A stretch of 8,743 bases of DNA from Thermoprotei archaeon. Its GTDB lineage: Archaea; Thermoproteota; Thermoprotei_A; Marsarchaeales; UBA168. The translations under genes were made by a program, and so were the position numbers. Below, one piece after another: positions 1-5,860 of the stretch. The stretch is from positions 1 through 8,743 of the forward strand of contig DSEZ01000062.1 of the NCBI GenBank assembly GCA_011055275.1. Reading direction: 5' to 3'. The notes under the pieces were generated by a model, which ran no database searches, was not told the origin of the DNA, and worked only from the letters and a program-made list of their open reading frames with translations. Position 1 is the first letter of the stretch, and each line of letters opens with the position of its first letter.

Positions 1-683
1 AGCACGAGATCCGCCAGTCCCTCTTTAAGAACCCGGTTTGCGACCTTAAGGGAATCCGTCGGCTTAGCTCCTCCAAGCACGTAAATGGCTGGGTGCTCTG
101 GGTGGCTCAGCGCCTTGGTAAGCGCCTCGAGCTCGGCCTGCATAACACGGCCTATAGCCTTTCCCAGCACGACGGGAAAACCCATCATCGATACATGAGG
201 TCTATGCGCAACGCTGAACGCGTCTCCAACGTAAAGGTCGAAAAGAGGGGCAAGCTTCCTCACCATTATGGTCTTCGCCTGCAAATCGGCGTCCTTCTCG
301 ATCATCTCTTCCGAATAGAACCTAACGTTCTCCAGCACAAGCACATCTCCTTCCTTAAGGCCTTCAATTGCCTCCCTAGCACTTTGACCAAATATCTCAT
401 CTACAAACTTAACCTCTTTATTGAGCACGCTCGACAAAACCTTGGCATGCGCTTCCAGGGATGTAAAATCCTCATCTCCAGGCCGTCCCTGATGGGCCAT
501 TACTACCACCTTGGCGCCCTTCGAGGCAAGCTCTCCTATAGTTTTTCCGTGTTCCCTTATCCTCGACATATCCATTATCGAGCCATCGGTAGGATTTATG
601 GGCGAGTTGAAGTCAACCCTAACCAGCACTTTTTTTCCTTTAACCTCCACTTGATCCAGCGTGGTGAAATCTGAAATTTCCAT
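1..683 (-). CDS. pgk: Phosphoglycerate kinase, N-terminal part (runs off left edge)
   Basis: Interconverts 1,3-bisphosphoglycerate plus ADP and 3-phosphoglycerate plus ATP in cytosolic glycolysis/gluconeogenesis. Only 227 codons are present; the family is about 400-415 residues, so what is seen is the N-terminal, 3-phosphoglycerate-binding domain and the start of the hinge/nucleotide domain. Visible family motifs are VRVDFNSP (21-28), AHQGRPG (63-69), LENVRFY (117-123), GDAFSVAHR (153-161) and GGAKPTDSLK (204-213). The wording (HQGRPGD, DAFSVAHRPHVSMMGFP) is of the archaeal type. The ATG at 683 lies about 26 bp from the centre of a strong TATA box (705-713), which fits a leaderless message. 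An in-frame GTG six codons upstream is possible but would sit inside the promoter-to-start interval. The gene follows glyS and a small unknown gene on the same strand but seems to have its own promoter. Identification is secure. Confidence 0.97.
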   Translation of the reverse strand, partial: MEISDFTTLDQVEVKGKKVLVRVDFNSPINPTDGSIMDMSRIREHGKTIGELASKGAKVVVMAHQGRPGDEDFTSLEAHAKVLSSVLNKEVKFVDEIFGQSAREAIEGLKEGDVLVLENVRFYSEEMIEKDADLQAKTIMVRKLAPLFDLYVGDAFSVAHRPHVSMMGFPVVLGKAIGRVMQAELEALTKALSHPEHPAIYVLGGAKPTDSLKVANRVLKEGLADLV

Positions 684-685
684 TT

Positions 686-701
686 GTGCATAAGCATGCA
701 C
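686..701. repeat. Inverted repeat between pgk TATA box and start codon
   Basis: GTGCAT and ATGCAC form 6-bp arms around a 4-bp spacer (AAGC). The element fills the stretch between the TATA box and the ATG of pgk, covering the expected transcription start, where an archaeal repressor could block RNA polymerase. The symmetry is seen; the operator role is inferred, and a short imperfect palindrome like this can arise by chance. Confidence 0.4.
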
Positions 702-704
702 GCG

Positions 705-713
705 TTTATAAAA
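705..713 (-). promoter_or_regulatory. TATA box of pgk
   Basis: The minus strand reads TTTTATAAA, centred about 26 bp upstream of the pgk ATG at 683. This is the expected archaeal TATA-to-start spacing for a leaderless transcript. Confidence 0.7.
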
Positions 714-735
714 TTGTCGGGAAAAATCCGCATAT

Positions 736-747
736 GAAAATAAAATC
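736..747 (-). terminator. Possible U-rich terminator after the 81-residue gene
   Basis: On the minus strand GATTTTATTTTC follows the stop codon at 773 by about 25 nt and precedes the pgk TATA box. Archaeal RNA polymerase terminates at U-rich tracts without needing a hairpin, so this could separate the upstream genes from pgk. The case rests on base composition and position only. Confidence 0.3.
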
Positions 748-772
748 ATAACGTCCTAAGCCCGGCCCACGA

Positions 773-1018
773 TTAGCTCCCAGAATAAGCCCTGATCGTT
801 GCAATGCTGTTATCCGCGACGCCAGACTTGGTCATGTCATCTGGGCATGCCCATATCTCACTTGCTGGAACATCTGCTCCTGTCAGCGCCTTAAGAACAA
901 ACTTTCTCTTGCCAGCAACCACGACTTCAAGGGAATCCACTATCTTGAGCTGTGTCGCAGTTTGGGGATTAATCTTCGCCTGGCCCTCCTTGACCGAGTC
1001 GTTCTTCTTCACCCTCAT
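773..1018 (-). CDS. Uncharacterised 81-residue protein, possible double-psi beta-barrel
   Basis: Function not recognised. The protein is small, soluble and has a single cysteine. It starts MRVKKNDSVKEG and has alternating hydrophobic strands with LEVVVAGKRKFVLKAL in the middle. It ends with a segment of the form DDM-x-KSGVADNSIATIR. The pattern 'KINPQTATQL ... VVVAGKRKF ... DDMTKSGVADNS' loosely recalls half-barrel motifs of double-psi beta-barrels such as the CDC48/VAT N-domain; that is a fold-level guess. The frame opens at ATG 1042, eight codons earlier, but the ATG at 1018 is preferred: an AT-rich, TATA-like stretch (1046-1056) lies about 30 bp upstream of it and would be too close to 1042. 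An AGGAGG string touches the 1018 ATG directly, too close for a normal ribosome site. The gene begins 63 nt after the glyS stop on the same strand, so it could also be read from glyS. Confidence 0.72.
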   Translation of the reverse strand: MRVKKNDSVKEGQAKINPQTATQLKIVDSLEVVVAGKRKFVLKALTGADVPASEIWACPDDMTKSGVADNSIATIRAYSGS

Positions 1019-1045
1019 CCTCCTCTCTATCCTGTGTTCCATAGC

Positions 1046-1056
1046 ATTATTATTTA
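1046..1056 (-). promoter_or_regulatory. Weak TATA-like element upstream of the 81-residue gene
   Basis: The minus strand reads TAAATAATAAT, centred roughly 32 bp before the ATG at 1018. It is AT-rich in a GC-moderate region and lies in the 39-nt gap after the glyS stop. It is the main argument for the later start codon, but it is a weak match. Confidence 0.35.
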
Positions 1057-1081
1057 GAACAGGCGCTTATCAGTTTTCGCG

Positions 1082-2794
1082 CTACCGCTCCTTTGGCAAG
1101 TCCATCTGATAGAGCTTTTCACCAGACCTCAGCCTACTGAGTACCGATAGAACTTGACCATCGGCGACTCTCCACTGTTGCCAGCTATCTCTATCCCTTA
1201 TGGTTACGCCCTCTCCTTTCAATGATCTGTCGTCCACAGTTATGGCCCAAGGCACGCCAACCTCGTCCACCCTTGCATACCTCCTACCTATGGTCCCATC
1301 ATCGTCATAAAGCACGTAAAATCCACTGGACCTCAACGCTGACACCAAGCCTAAAGCCTTAGTCTTCATTGCTTCGTCGTCTATTAGCGGGAAAACCGCT
1401 ACGTCATAAGGGGCCAGAATTGGGGGTAACGATAGGATCTTCCTCCCTTCCCTTTCTGTTATCGAGTGATCTATCACCGCGTAAAGAAGGCGATCGGCTC
1501 CAAAGGACGGCTCAACGACATGAGGATAAAACTTCCGAGTGGTGACCCGCTCGCTCACCTCTTCGAATTTCACCATTCCCTCGTCGAGCTCCACCGAGCC
1601 AAATGATAAGTTAAGGATGACCTTTCCATGAGGCATTCCAGAAGCCGCCAGCTGGTTTATGGCGTCTATGACCTCCTTTGACCTCTCCCCAAACCTCTTG
1701 CCTATAGCTGCCCTGTCCACCTTTGCGCGAACCACAGTGCGCGTATATGGCTGAGGAATGGCAACCGACACTGAAAGGTCCTCGCCGCTTTTCTGAGAAT
1801 GATGCCTAAGATCGTAATCGGTTCTGTACGCTATGCCAGCGACCTCTACATCTCCCCACCCCTTGGTGGGCACCATAACGTCGAACGTCTGCGAGCTGTA
1901 GTGCGCTCTCTCTTTTTCGCCTTTCTCGAGGAATAATACCTCGCCGGTAGAAAAACCGAGAGCGCTCATAAAGGTCAGGGTGCGATATATGAAGTAAGCC
2001 ATCCAAGCGTTTGCCACGTAACCGTTTTTTAGGGCATCTCCAAGCGCGCCAACGTAGAGCTGACCGGACGAAAGCTTGATCCTGACCTCGATATCGGCAA
2101 CTTCTTTGGGCAGCGCCACGCCATCCTCTGGATCGAAGAAGAACTCAAACTCCATTATGGTGAACTCCCTCATTCTTATGAGGCTCTGCCTGGGAGATAT
2201 CTCGTTCCTCGCAACGCGGCCTACTTGAGCCACCCCTAGTGGAAGCTTTCTGCGAGCTGTCTCAAACGTGCGCTTAAAAGCCGTAAATATACCCTGAGCT
2301 GTTTCTGGCCTTAGGAAAGCCCTTTCAGAATTAAACGGTCCAATCCACGTCTGAAACAGTAGGTTAAACGACTGAACGCTTTCAAGCCTCGTCCCGCATG
2401 CCTCGCACTTTACGGTTTCCTTGGAGTAAAGCTCGTTTAGCTGGTCAATCGTCATGCCCTCCGTTTTAATACCGAGCTGAAGCTCCGCTAACTGATCCGC
2501 CCTATAGACCCTGTGGCACTTTGGACATATGGTGAGCGGGTCTGTAAAGGACTCAACATGCCCACTGGCCTCTAGGACCTCATAAGGTGTTACCATGGGT
2601 GTCTCTATTTCCACCATCGGATACTGCGACGACCTTATGAAGTGATCTCTCCAGAGCTGAATGATGCGATTCTTCACGCTAGTGCCATTAGGTCCAAGAT
2701 CATAAAGCCCACCAACCCCTCCGTATATCTCGTAACTCGGCCAATAGAAGCCTCTCCTTCTAGCAAGCTCATCTAGGTCTTCCCGTTGCGCCAA
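1082..2794 (-). CDS. glyS: Glycyl-tRNA synthetase (class II, dimeric archaeal/eukaryotic type)
   Basis: Charges tRNA-Gly with glycine using ATP in the cytosol. The 570 residues match the single-chain alpha-2 enzymes of archaea and eukaryotes, not the bacterial alpha2-beta2 form. The N-terminus carries the GlyRS signature RRGFYWPSYEIYGGVGGLYD (13-32). Two CxxC pairs (C90/C93 and C130/C133) form a probable zinc site in the insertion. FLRPETAQGIF (160-170) is followed by class II motif 2, RNEISPRQSLIRMREF (196-211), and motif 3, EPSFGADR (428-435). The C-terminal anticodon-binding domain runs from about 458, with YDDDGTIGRRYARVDEVGVP (496-515). The start is TTG: no ATG, GTG or other TTG lies between it and the upstream in-frame stop, residue 1 aligns with the usual GlyRS N-terminus, and a TATA-like box sits about 28 bp upstream. 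It follows the zinc-ribbon membrane gene by 48 nt. Confidence 0.97.
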   Translation of the reverse strand: MAQREDLDELARRRGFYWPSYEIYGGVGGLYDLGPNGTSVKNRIIQLWRDHFIRSSQYPMVEIETPMVTPYEVLEASGHVESFTDPLTICPKCHRVYRADQLAELQLGIKTEGMTIDQLNELYSKETVKCEACGTRLESVQSFNLLFQTWIGPFNSERAFLRPETAQGIFTAFKRTFETARRKLPLGVAQVGRVARNEISPRQSLIRMREFTIMEFEFFFDPEDGVALPKEVADIEVRIKLSSGQLYVGALGDALKNGYVANAWMAYFIYRTLTFMSALGFSTGEVLFLEKGEKERAHYSSQTFDVMVPTKGWGDVEVAGIAYRTDYDLRHHSQKSGEDLSVSVAIPQPYTRTVVRAKVDRAAIGKRFGERSKEVIDAINQLAASGMPHGKVILNLSFGSVELDEGMVKFEEVSERVTTRKFYPHVVEPSFGADRLLYAVIDHSITEREGRKILSLPPILAPYDVAVFPLIDDEAMKTKALGLVSALRSSGFYVLYDDDGTIGRRYARVDEVGVPWAITVDDRSLKGEGVTIRDRDSWQQWRVADGQVLSVLSRLRSGEKLYQMDLPKER

Positions 2795-2817
2795 CCTTCT
2801 TGAAATTAAGCGGTCGC

Positions 2818-2825
2818 AATTATGC
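2818..2825 (-). promoter_or_regulatory. TATA-like box of glyS
   Basis: The minus strand reads GCATAATT, centred about 28 bp upstream of the TTG start at 2794. The same ten bases, AAGCATAATT, occur in the enolase promoter at a similar distance. This supports both the TTG start and a promoter for glyS separate from the membrane gene before it. Confidence 0.5.
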
Positions 2826-2842
2826 TTATCTCGCGCTCAGCA

Positions 2843-3439
2843 TCATCTAAACACCGCGCGACTTCTTACCAAGTAGACCAGAATCGCTAATGATGCCAAA
2901 AAGATGAAAGCAAAGACAAAATCAAGAAGCACTACCACGTAAAGAAGTGAGGACAGGGTCATAAAACCAGCTATTATGATCGAAAGCACAAGCCCCCATC
3001 TCTTCATGGCAAGTAGCCCTGCGGCCGACATGAACATAAAGACCGACATCGCCAGAGACGCGACACCCATGTAAAGCGAGTACGACATTATCTCAGAATA
3101 GGTGACCGTTATACCATAAGTCGAGAGGACTTGCAAGTTAAGCTGGTTAAGTAACGAGGGCGTTAACATGACTCTCATGGCAAGCATAACCGCACCGAGG
3201 AATAGCAGCACTACGCCCGTCAAAATCGATAAGACGCCTATAACGAGCACACCGATAGGCCTTTTCCTTGTGCTGCGTGGGGTTGCATCGAAACCTGAAG
3301 TCGGTGAACCCGTGGTTGCTGAACCTGTAGTAAGCTTGGCATTTTTTAAAGATGATCCACAATAAGGGCAGTACCATATTTGCCCGGGAGGCAGTTCATG
3401 CCCACAGTAAGGACAATACCTTTTCTCCTGATCCGACAT
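2843..3439 (-). CDS. Zinc-ribbon membrane protein of unknown function
   Basis: A 198-residue protein with an N-terminal cytoplasmic-type zinc ribbon, YCPYCG (8-13) and YCPYCG (23-28), giving C9/C12 and C24/C27 as probable ligands. A Ser/Thr/Gly-rich linker (about 29-57) follows, then a basic RKRP. The rest is strongly hydrophobic: a helix at about 62-88, a 25-residue polar loop, then helices at about 118-144 and 149-191 (one long or two short), giving three or four membrane passes. Zinc-ribbon-plus-membrane proteins of this layout are common in archaea and mostly uncharacterised; no specific function is recognised. The ATG at 3439 is preferred to an in-frame TTG at 3463, because the TTG would lie inside the promoter region and the ATG sits about 27 bp from a TATA-like stretch. 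It is divergent from the Lrp-family gene and 48 nt upstream of glyS. Confidence 0.85.
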   Translation of the reverse strand: MSDQEKRYCPYCGHELPPGQIWYCPYCGSSLKNAKLTTGSATTGSPTSGFDATPRSTRKRPIGVLVIGVLSILTGVVLLFLGAVMLAMRVMLTPSLLNQLNLQVLSTYGITVTYSEIMSYSLYMGVASLAMSVFMFMSAAGLLAMKRWGLVLSIIIAGFMTLSSLLYVVVLLDFVFAFIFLASLAILVYLVRSRAVFR

Positions 3440-3459
3440 AATGTAAGCGCTTGGAGTGC

Positions 3460-3470
3460 TCAAAAGTTTT
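3460..3470 (-). promoter_or_regulatory. Weak TATA-like element of the zinc-ribbon membrane gene
   Basis: The minus strand reads AAAACTTTTGA, centred about 26 bp upstream of the ATG at 3439. It is a poor TATA match, judged mainly by position, and it overlaps one arm of the inverted repeat at 3465-3486. Confidence 0.35.
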
Positions 3471-3486
3471 CCCTTTCTGGAAAACT
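3465..3486. repeat. Perfect inverted repeat, candidate operator
   Basis: AGTTTTCC and GGAAAACT form perfect 8-bp arms around a 6-bp spacer (CTTTCT). The element lies in the 144-bp space between the divergent zinc-ribbon membrane gene and the Lrp-family gene, and overlaps the TATA/BRE region of the membrane gene. Lrp/AsnC proteins bind dyad-symmetric AT-rich sites and often regulate themselves and neighbours, so this is a candidate Lrp site. That role is inferred. Confidence 0.5.
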
Positions 3487-3554
3487 CTGACGTACTGAGT
3501 TGCGCGCGAATTCCTACCTAGCCCAAGTTGCATTCTCTTGGAGAGCTTAGCCAA

Positions 3555-3563
3555 ACTTAAAAG
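3555..3563 (+). promoter_or_regulatory. TATA box of the Lrp-family gene
   Basis: ACTTAAAAG lies with its centre about 25 bp before the ATG at 3584, the classic archaeal spacing for a leaderless transcript. No Shine-Dalgarno sequence precedes the ATG. Confidence 0.65.
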
Positions 3564-3583
3564 AGAGTGACTGCGTAACACGT

Positions 3584-4042
3584 ATGGAAGTAGATGAGCT
3601 CGATCTAAAAATTCTGGAGCTACTTCAGGAAAATGGAAAAATGGGTTACAGAGAAATGGCCGAAAAATTAAACACAAATCCCAGCACGATCTTTAACAGG
3701 GTTCGGTCTTTAGAAACTAACGGAATAATAAGGAAATATACAGCAATCCTTAACCCGGATAGCCTAGGTTACGAGATCACCGCGGTGATCATGATAAGGG
3801 CAAGTGGCCCCCGTATAGTCGACATCGAAAAAGAGCTGGCTTCCATGCCCGAAGTATCCCTAGTTTACGACATAACAGGAGAATTTGACATAATGGTAGG
3901 AGCGAAATTCAAAGACAGAAATTCTCTGAACAAGTTCGTCAAGAAAGTACTAGCCCTCCAAGGAGTTGAAAGGACCACGACGAACTTGGTGCTCAACGTG
4001 GTCAAGGAAGAGCCAGCGCTTCCCATTCAAGTCGACGATTGA
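3584..4042 (+). CDS. Lrp/AsnC-family transcriptional regulator
   Basis: A DNA-binding regulator with the standard Lrp/AsnC length (152 residues) and two domains. The N-terminal winged helix-turn-helix begins ELDLKILELLQENG (5-18), with the recognition helix around 33-46 (PSTIFNRVRSLETN), followed by the hinge GIIRKYTAILNPDSLGY (47-63). The C-terminal RAM ligand-binding/oligomerisation domain spans about 64-142 and includes YDITGEFDIMV (95-105), the conserved turn that helps form the effector pocket. Known family members sense amino acids or related small molecules and assemble into octamers; the effector here cannot be read from sequence. The gene has its own TATA box and no SD, diverges from the zinc-ribbon membrane gene, and its last 16 bp overlap the end of the convergent stomatin-like gene. 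Targets may include itself and the neighbouring promoters that carry palindromes. Confidence 0.95.
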   Translation: MEVDELDLKILELLQENGKMGYREMAEKLNTNPSTIFNRVRSLETNGIIRKYTAILNPDSLGYEITAVIMIRASGPRIVDIEKELASMPEVSLVYDITGEFDIMVGAKFKDRNSLNKFVKKVLALQGVERTTTNLVLNVVKEEPALPIQVDD

Positions 4043-4947
4043 TCTCTTTTTTCGCCTTCCTCGGTATAGGCCTTCACGAAGTCAGATATGGGCTTAAGCA
4101 TTGTCACGAACTCCATCGGGAATATGTACTTAGTTGAAGGGCTTGATCCTAGCTGCTTAAGTGCGTCAAAGTACTGAAGCGTCATCGTCTTCGCGTCGAT
4201 GGTCTTCGCGGCTTCAGAAATCGTTTTCAGCGCGGTGGCAAGGCCCTCCGCCCTTAGTATCGCTGCTTGCTTGTCACCTTCAGCTCTTAATATTTCGGAT
4301 TGCTTGTCACCTTCAGCTACGGTGATCGTTGCCGTCTTCTTTCCATCTGCCTCGATGACTATCGCCCTTCTGTTCCTCTCGGCAGACATCTGCTTGATCA
4401 TGGCGTCCTGAACATCCTTAGGGGGTATTATCTCCCTTATCTCAACGCTCGATACCTTAACTCCCCATCTCGCAGTGACCTCGTCCAGCTTGCTCCGCAG
4501 TATGGCATTTATGGTATCTCTTTTCGCCAATATTTCGTCCAGCTGGATGTCACCGATGACAGCCCTAAGGGTCGTCGTGGCTATTCCCGTAGCTGCGCCT
4601 TCGAAATTTTGCACTTGAACCACAGAATCCGTGGCATTAAACACTTTCGTGTATATTAGAAAGTCTATGTCCACTGGCGCGTTATCTTTCGTTATGCATG
4701 TCTGATGAGGGACGGTTATGTAACGTTCCCTGAGGTCCACCTTCTTGGGCACGTCTACGAAAGGTATTATGAAAACTATGCCAGGTCCTTTCTCACCTAT
4801 GACTCTCCCAAACCTGAAAACGACCAACCTCTCGTACTCCCTAACTATCCTTATGGAGTAAGCAAGAAATATTATAATTATTATCAGAACGACTATTGCG
4901 GCTATAACGGAGGCTGAGGCTACCGCAACCTGTTCAAAAAATATCAT
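4027..4947 (-). CDS. SPFH/stomatin-like membrane protein (band 7 family)
   Basis: A membrane-anchored scaffold protein of the stomatin/prohibitin type, 306 residues. One N-terminal hydrophobic segment (about 9-31) is followed by the band 7 domain: REYERLVVFRFGRVIGEKGP (36-55), IIPFVDVPKKVDLRERYITV (60-79), a long beta-rich core, and RDTINAILRSKLDEVTARWG (143-162). Then comes SVEIREIIPPKDVQDAMIKQ (167-186) and a charged coiled coil (about 187-240) with two 11-residue repeats starting AEGDKQ. Archaeal stomatins are often cleaved by a partner NfeD-type protease; no such gene adjoins this one. The ATG at 4947 is preferred to an in-frame TTG at 4968, since the TTG lies within the TATA box. The gene overlaps the convergent Lrp-family gene by 16 bp. 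Function beyond membrane organisation or protein quality control cannot be specified. Confidence 0.95.
   Translation of the reverse strand: MIFFEQVAVASASVIAAIVVLIIIIIFLAYSIRIVREYERLVVFRFGRVIGEKGPGIVFIIPFVDVPKKVDLRERYITVPHQTCITKDNAPVDIDFLIYTKVFNATDSVVQVQNFEGAATGIATTTLRAVIGDIQLDEILAKRDTINAILRSKLDEVTARWGVKVSSVEIREIIPPKDVQDAMIKQMSAERNRRAIVIEADGKKTATITVAEGDKQSEILRAEGDKQAAILRAEGLATALKTISEAAKTIDAKTMTLQYFDALKQLGSSPSTKYIFPMEFVTMLKPISDFVKAYTEEGEKRDQSST
4044..4052 (+). terminator. Possible U-tract terminator of the Lrp-family gene
   Basis: CTCTTTTTT follows the Lrp-family stop codon by one base and lies inside the 3' end of the convergent stomatin-like gene. U-rich tracts are the known archaeal termination signal. 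On the opposite strand the same bases encode the Glu-Lys-Arg near the stomatin C-terminus, so the T-run could also simply be lysine codons. Confidence 0.4.
4267..4318 (-). repeat. Direct repeat in the coiled coil of the stomatin-like gene
   Basis: A 19-bp sequence (TTGCTTGTCACCTTCAGCT on the plus strand) occurs at 4267-4285 and again, identical, at 4300-4318, a period of 33 bp. On the coding strand it gives two successive 11-residue units beginning AEGDKQ. DNA identity as well as protein identity suggests a recent or gene-converted tandem duplication, though this repeat is common in stomatin coiled coils. Confidence 0.75.
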
Positions 4948-4966
4948 AATTGCTAATCTCGCGCGC

Positions 4967-4974
4967 AATTATAA
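4967..4974 (-). promoter_or_regulatory. TATA box of the stomatin-like gene
   Basis: The minus strand reads TTATAATT, centred about 24 bp before the ATG at 4947. A short inverted repeat (AGGCTT at 4974-4979 with AAGCCT at 4985-4990) borders it on the upstream, BRE side. Confidence 0.65.
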
Positions 4975-4997
4975 GGCTTCCTGAAAGCCTAACGTTT

Positions 4998-5017
4998 GTA
5001 AGAATCAGGATTCTTAC
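4998..5017. repeat. 20-bp palindrome upstream of the stomatin-like promoter
   Basis: GTAAGAATC and GATTCTTAC form perfect 9-bp arms around 2 bp. It lies about 25-45 bp upstream of the stomatin TATA box and about 50 bp after the end of the cis-prenyltransferase gene on the same strand. A further near half-site, GTAAGAAC, is at 5061-5068. It could be an activator site for the stomatin-like gene or an RNA hairpin ending the upstream message, but no strong U-run follows it in the leftward direction, which favours an operator. The symmetry is seen; the role is inferred. Confidence 0.55.
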
Positions 5018-5069
5018 GTAAAATCCCCCTGAAGAGGTTACCATGGAGTTTCGCTTAACTGTAAGAACG

Positions 5070-5852
5070 CTACGAACCAAACCTCCTCTTGCGCCTTTGA
5101 AACGTGCGGATGGCCCTGTAGAGGTCTATTTTCCGAAACTGAGGCCAATAGGTATCCAAGAAAACGAGCTCAGAATAAGATGATTGCCAGAGCAGGAAGT
5201 TGCTCAACCTCTCCTCGCCTCCAGTTCTTATTATCATGTCCGGATCGTGAGAGCCGGCGGTATAAAGCGAGGAGGATACAACCTCCTCATCTATATCGTC
5301 GGGAGACAACTCTCCCCTAGCTACCCTTGAGGCGATACTCCTCACAGCTTTGACGATCTCATCCCTTCCGCCGTACCCCAAGGCTATTTGCAACAGCCGA
5401 TCATCGTTGTTTGCCGTCCTCTGCTCAACAAGCCTTATGGCATTTAATAAATCCTGAGAAAATAAGGAAAAGTCACCTATCACCTTGACCTTTACCCTTT
5501 TTTCAAATACATCTCTACTTTCTGCCAGCTCCGCAAGCCCCTTGGCGGATAGAGATAAAAGGTGTGAGACCTCATCTTTGGGCCTCCTAGATATATTCTC
5601 AGTTGACAACGCGTAAATCGTGACCTCCTTTACGCCAACTTCCCAAAACCAGTTCAACGCTTCCTTTAGCTTATTGTATCCGGCCTCGTGACCGTAATTA
5701 GGCGGAAAACCGAAAAGCGTCGCCCATCTCCTATTACCATCAAGGATGACGGCGATCGATGTCGGCATAGCTCCGTCTCTTATCTCTCTCCAGAGAACGT
5801 CTTCATATACCGCGTAAACCGGCCTCAAGACGCCAGTAATGACACGATGCAA
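5070..5852 (-). CDS. uppS: Cis-prenyltransferase (undecaprenyl/polyprenyl diphosphate synthase family)
   Basis: Condenses isopentenyl diphosphate onto an allylic diphosphate with cis double bonds, making the long polyprenyl diphosphate that archaea use as dolichol-type carrier for N-glycosylation. At 260 residues it has the usual family length. AVILDGNRRWA (34-44) holds the catalytic Asp38, and GHEAGYNK (54-61), YALSTENISRRPKDEV (80-95) and RTGGEERLSNFLLWQ (209-223) follow in order; the C-terminus ends with the family's basic RRKRRFG. The start is TTG at 5852, within a T7 run: the only later ATG (codon 29) would delete the N-terminal PVYAVYEDVLWREI segment, which archaeal homologues have. The gene begins 8 nt after the stop of the M24 peptidase and shows no promoter of its own, so the two are very probably co-transcribed. 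The product's chain length cannot be told from sequence. Confidence 0.95.
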   Translation of the reverse strand: MHRVITGVLRPVYAVYEDVLWREIRDGAMPTSIAVILDGNRRWATLFGFPPNYGHEAGYNKLKEALNWFWEVGVKEVTIYALSTENISRRPKDEVSHLLSLSAKGLAELAESRDVFEKRVKVKVIGDFSLFSQDLLNAIRLVEQRTANNDDRLLQIALGYGGRDEIVKAVRSIASRVARGELSPDDIDEEVVSSSLYTAGSHDPDMIIRTGGEERLSNFLLWQSSYSELVFLDTYWPQFRKIDLYRAIRTFQRRKRRFGS

Positions 5853-5860
5853 AAAAAGAC

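Noticed and set aside
93..674. Long open frame on the plus strand, 193 codons
   Set aside because: It is antisense to pgk, whose minus-strand reading carries all N-terminal family motifs; the plus-strand product resembles nothing and has no promoter.
804..1109. Plus-strand open frame of 101 codons with a hydrophobic stretch
   Set aside because: Antisense to the 81-residue gene and crossing into the glyS 3' end; no TATA box at a suitable distance. The minus-strand product has a more protein-like composition.
3396..3677. Minus-strand open frame spanning the Lrp-family promoter and 5' end
   Set aside because: Antisense to the HTH region of the Lrp-family gene and overlapping the zinc-ribbon gene start; no family resemblance.
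4300..4659. Plus-strand open frames inside the stomatin-like gene
   Set aside because: Shadows of the minus-strand SPFH gene, whose motifs are unmistakable.
4974..4990. AGGCTT-N5-AAGCCT inverted repeat beside the stomatin TATA box
   Set aside because: Only 6-bp arms; could be a BRE-side operator but is too short to claim separately from the promoter.
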